DNA from: Aquificaceae bacterium
GTDB lineage: Bacteria; Aquificota; Aquificia; Aquificales; Aquificaceae
NCBI GenBank assembly: GCA_027079305.1
Contig: JALWVU010000052.1
Coordinates: forward strand, 1 to 64,000
Reading direction: 5' to 3'
Length of the DNA stretch: 64,000 nt
Numbering within the stretch: position 1 is the first letter of the stretch; each line of letters begins with the position of its first letter. A program made the translations under genes and the position numbers. The notes under the pieces were generated by a model. The model was not told where the DNA came from. It was given only the letters and a program-made list of their open reading frames with translations, and did not search any database. Shown here piece by piece: positions 62,053 through 64,000 of this stretch.

Positions 62053-63717
62053 AGTTAACCGTTTTTCTAACAATACTTGACAGTTCATAAATAGGACTTG
62101 CAAAGAAAGCGGTGCGTAAAGCAACACAGAGATGGGCAAGAAGAAAACTGATAACAGGATTGTCCTCTCCCACAGGGTAAAACTTCCCAAGCACCTTGTC
62201 TTCTACCTTCACAACCTCTTTGAAAAGAACAAAGCTCTTGTGAACCTTCAGCTCGGAAAGCTATGGAATGAGAAGGGCTTTGAGCAGGTAAATGGAAGTT
62301 CAAAAGCGTGGAAATCCTTAGAACCTCTCTTCCAAAGACCGACCGCTATTCCCTCAAGAGTCTTCAGAAACTCCCTTGAGCTCTCAGGAAGAATAGTGAG
62401 ATCTCAAAGAGAAAGGAAAAGACTCTTTGAGCTTATTTACTCAAGACCGTGTCTGACTCTCATACCTGAGCGGAAAATAAAAGGGGAGCTTAAGCTCTCT
62501 TACAGCCCTAACTTTATACTCAACGTCAAAAGACAGGTCAGGAACCTGATAAGGAAAGGAAAGAAAGTAAGCTCCTACTTTGAACTCGAACCTCCTGAAT
62601 TTGCGGGAAATGTATTCCTTACAGATGCTGATGACTCCATAGAAAACGGACAGTTTAAAAAGCTCAGAGTGAATGATGAGAAGATAGAACTTCAAATAAA
62701 GCTTCCTGAAGGAAAAAGGTGGGTGTGGAAGAAGGTAGAGCTGGAAACTCCTAAGAGGGTAGGAAGACTTCTGGGAGAAGGATACTCCTTGAAAGCCCCG
62801 CTTTTGAAAAGGGAAAGGACTCACAGGGGAGAGGAATATTACCTTGTGCTTGTGCTTGAGAAAGAGACAGAGGAAGAAGAAAAGACACCCGAGAGAGTTC
62901 TCTCCATAGATCTCTGTCCCTCCATGAGAAGACTTGCGGTAGGGTGTGTTGTGGAAAGGAGCGGGAAGGTCTCAAGACCCATTTACTTCAAGGCGGAGGG
63001 AGCTGTGAGGAAGGTAAGGAGACTCAGGAGAGAGGCAAGCTTTCTGAGGAGCAGGATAGACAAGCTATACCTTGAGATGGAGAAGACCGAGAAAGGGATA
63101 GTGAGGGAAAGGCTCAGGAAGAAGATAGACCACCTTTTCAAGGAAAAGAGACTCAGAGAAAGGAAGCTCAGGAGCTTGAGGAAAGAGATACTGGAGACTC
63201 TCACCAATGAAATAATCCTCACCGCTAAAGTTTTCGGAGCGGACACAATAGTGATAGAGGAGCTTTCTTTTAAGGAAGTTCCCGAGTGGAAGGATAGGAC
63301 CTTGAGGTGGTCATTTTCAACGTGGTTTTATTCAAAGTTTTCGGAGAGACTGAGGAAGAAAGCGAAAGGGGAAGGGATAGTGGTGAAGGAGGAAAATCCT
63401 GCAAATACGAGCAAAAGATGCTTTTGTGGAGAAGAAGTCAAGAAGGATGGACACTACCTCGTCTGCGGTGTTCACGGGAGGTATGACAGGGACTATTTAG
63501 CTTCCATAAATCTGGGGAAGAGGTATCTAAAACTCCCTGCCCTTGAGGTGGGGAGTAGTCCAGAGACCGTTCCCTCTGGAGGTATCTCTTCCCCTATTCC
63601 GTCTCCCTCAACGCTTACCGCATATCTCAGACTCGTTTACTGCTACTTCCTCGTTTCTCTGTTCCCCTACCATATCAGAATACGAATTCTTAACAGTGTG
63701 GTTAAACGATGTTAACT
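62053..63717 (+). mobile_element. Probable IS605-family (TnpB-only) element
   Basis: A TnpB gene without tnpA fills the interval between leuD and a Sua5-like gene. At the two ends AGTTAACCGTTT (62053-62064) and AAACGATGTTAACT (63704-63717) form an imperfect inverted pair (12 of 14 positions). This family normally has subterminal hairpins rather than inverted repeats, so the true ends are uncertain. If the right end is at 63717, it includes the Sua5 start codon. Confidence 0.5.
62132..63715 (+). CDS. tnpB: TnpB-like RuvC nuclease (OrfB), active-site residues intact
   Basis: 527 residues. RuvC-I Asp260 lies in VLSIDLCPS, RuvC-II Glu376 in IVIEELSF and RuvC-III Asp454 in YDRDYLASINLG; the zinc finger is C430, C432, C445 and H448 (CFCG...VCGVH). 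The N-terminal 255 residues are the wedge/REC-like part. About 60 residues after RuvC-III (from PALEVGSSPETV) are low in structure, Ser/Pro-rich and end in a hydrophobic helix, and this DNA may double as the guide RNA gene. TnpB cuts DNA under guide RNA control. No tnpA in the window. Confidence 0.88.
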   Translation: MGKKKTDNRIVLSHRVKLPKHLVFYLHNLFEKNKALVNLQLGKLWNEKGFEQVNGSSKAWKSLEPLFQRPTAIPSRVFRNSLELSGRIVRSQRERKRLFELIYSRPCLTLIPERKIKGELKLSYSPNFILNVKRQVRNLIRKGKKVSSYFELEPPEFAGNVFLTDADDSIENGQFKKLRVNDEKIELQIKLPEGKRWVWKKVELETPKRVGRLLGEGYSLKAPLLKRERTHRGEEYYLVLVLEKETEEEEKTPERVLSIDLCPSMRRLAVGCVVERSGKVSRPIYFKAEGAVRKVRRLRREASFLRSRIDKLYLEMEKTEKGIVRERLRKKIDHLFKEKRLRERKLRSLRKEILETLTNEIILTAKVFGADTIVIEELSFKEVPEWKDRTLRWSFSTWFYSKFSERLRKKAKGEGIVVKEENPANTSKRCFCGEEVKKDGHYLVCGVHGRYDRDYLASINLGKRYLKLPALEVGSSPETVPSGGISSPIPSPSTLTAYLRLVYCYFLVSLFPYHIRIRILNSVVKRC

Positions 63718-64000
63718 ATTGTCAGCAAAGAAGGAACAGTAGTAAGTGAAGGCGATCCTTCGAGTATATCCGTTGCCATAGAGGCGCTCTCACGAGGAGA
63801 TTTCATCGTAGCTCCTACAGATACTATATACGGGATCCTTGCAAGGGCCCTCGATTACGAAACCGTCGTAAAACTGCGAAGGCTCAGGAGACCCTCGGGG
63901 AGACCCTTTATAGTACTCGTCCCGGACGTATTTTGGATCAAAAAACTCGGTCTTGAAGTCAGCAAGCCGGAGATCAAACTGCTGTCTACTCCAGGACTTA
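63709..64000 (+). CDS. Sua5/YrdC-type threonylcarbamoyl-AMP synthase, 5' part only
   Basis: An open frame from ATG 63709 runs past the window edge, 97 codons seen. It reads MLTIVSKEGTVVSEGDPSSI, then PTDTIYGILARALDYETV, LRRLRRPSGRPFIVLVPDVF: the KxR and S/T-binding blocks of the YrdC fold. The enzyme makes threonylcarbamoyl-adenylate for the t6A tRNA modification. Its first bases overlap the tnpB end, and its start codon may lie in the right end of the element. Confidence 0.85.
   Translation, partial: MLTIVSKEGTVVSEGDPSSISVAIEALSRGDFIVAPTDTIYGILARALDYETVVKLRRLRRPSGRPFIVLVPDVFWIKKLGLEVSKPEIKLLSTPGL

Overview
The window looks like chromosomal DNA of a thermophilic, motile, hydrogen- or sulfur-oxidising bacterium of the Aquificales, close to Aquifex, Hydrogenobacter and Hydrogenivirga. 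The evidence is indirect. The coding strands are purine-rich, with AGG/AGA for Arg and ATA for Ile, as is usual in hyperthermophiles. Genes are packed with almost no spacers. Operons mix unrelated housekeeping genes. Futalosine-pathway menaquinone genes (mqnA, mqnC), a myo-inositol phosphate synthase, a DUF763 protein, a stand-alone biotin carboxylase of the pyruvate/2-oxoglutarate carboxylase type and a short topoisomerase I without zinc ribbons all occur together. The genus is not proven.

Layout. 1-5 kb: an AEC transporter, a MoxR ATPase, a HAD phosphatase and lptD. 4.6-10.5 kb (minus strand): rplS-rnhB-glycosyltransferase-PLD/HerA ATPase-hom-rpe. 10.6-14.9 kb: rpsT against murJ, a priA with degenerate ATPase motifs and a flavin-binding protein. 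15-19 kb: inositol-phosphate synthase with a clear promoter, then mqnA, a small membrane protein, trpD and a lipoprotein. 19-22 kb: trmH-coaBC-DUF763. 22-26 kb (minus): moaC fusion-ubiX-FecR-like-tyrA-aroA. 26-31 kb: the flagellar operon flhA-flhF-flhG-fliA, facing trmD and a tyrosine recombinase. 32.4-34 kb: mobB with two unknown, translationally coupled genes. 34-40 kb: a Tat-exported, NXR-like type II DMSO-reductase-family molybdoenzyme (alpha, beta, haem-b gamma, TorD chaperone). 40-46 kb: a Gly/Asn-rich lipoprotein, mqnC, and a run of six small, mostly secreted genes that includes three tandem paralogues. 46-51.4 kb: iorA-iorB-tyrS and the methionine-salvage genes mtnD-mtnC. 51.4-55.5 kb: two tRNAs around a beta-CASP nuclease, then topA. 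56-61 kb: a KamA-like radical SAM enzyme, a lipoprotein, a biotin carboxylase, ksgA-speE. 61-64 kb: tmRNA, leuD, a solitary TnpB element, and the start of a Sua5/TsaC gene cut by the window edge.

How the genes fit together. Molybdenum-cofactor genes (moaC fusion, mobB) serve at least two Mo enzymes in the window, the NXR-like complex and IorAB, both exported by Tat. mqnA, mqnC and ubiX point to a menaquinone-type quinone pool for respiration. speE makes methylthioadenosine, and mtnD/mtnC belong to its salvage. The best candidates for undescribed biology are the three-paralogue CX5C secreted operon (42.2-46.0 kb), the mobB-zinc-ribbon-helical operon (32.4-33.9 kb), the PLD-HerA fusion (6.6-8.5 kb), the ATPase-less PriA and the NXR-like complex. 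No CRISPR array, rRNA operon or prophage is visible. No gene-free stretch exceeds 300 bases apart from the one filled by tmRNA.
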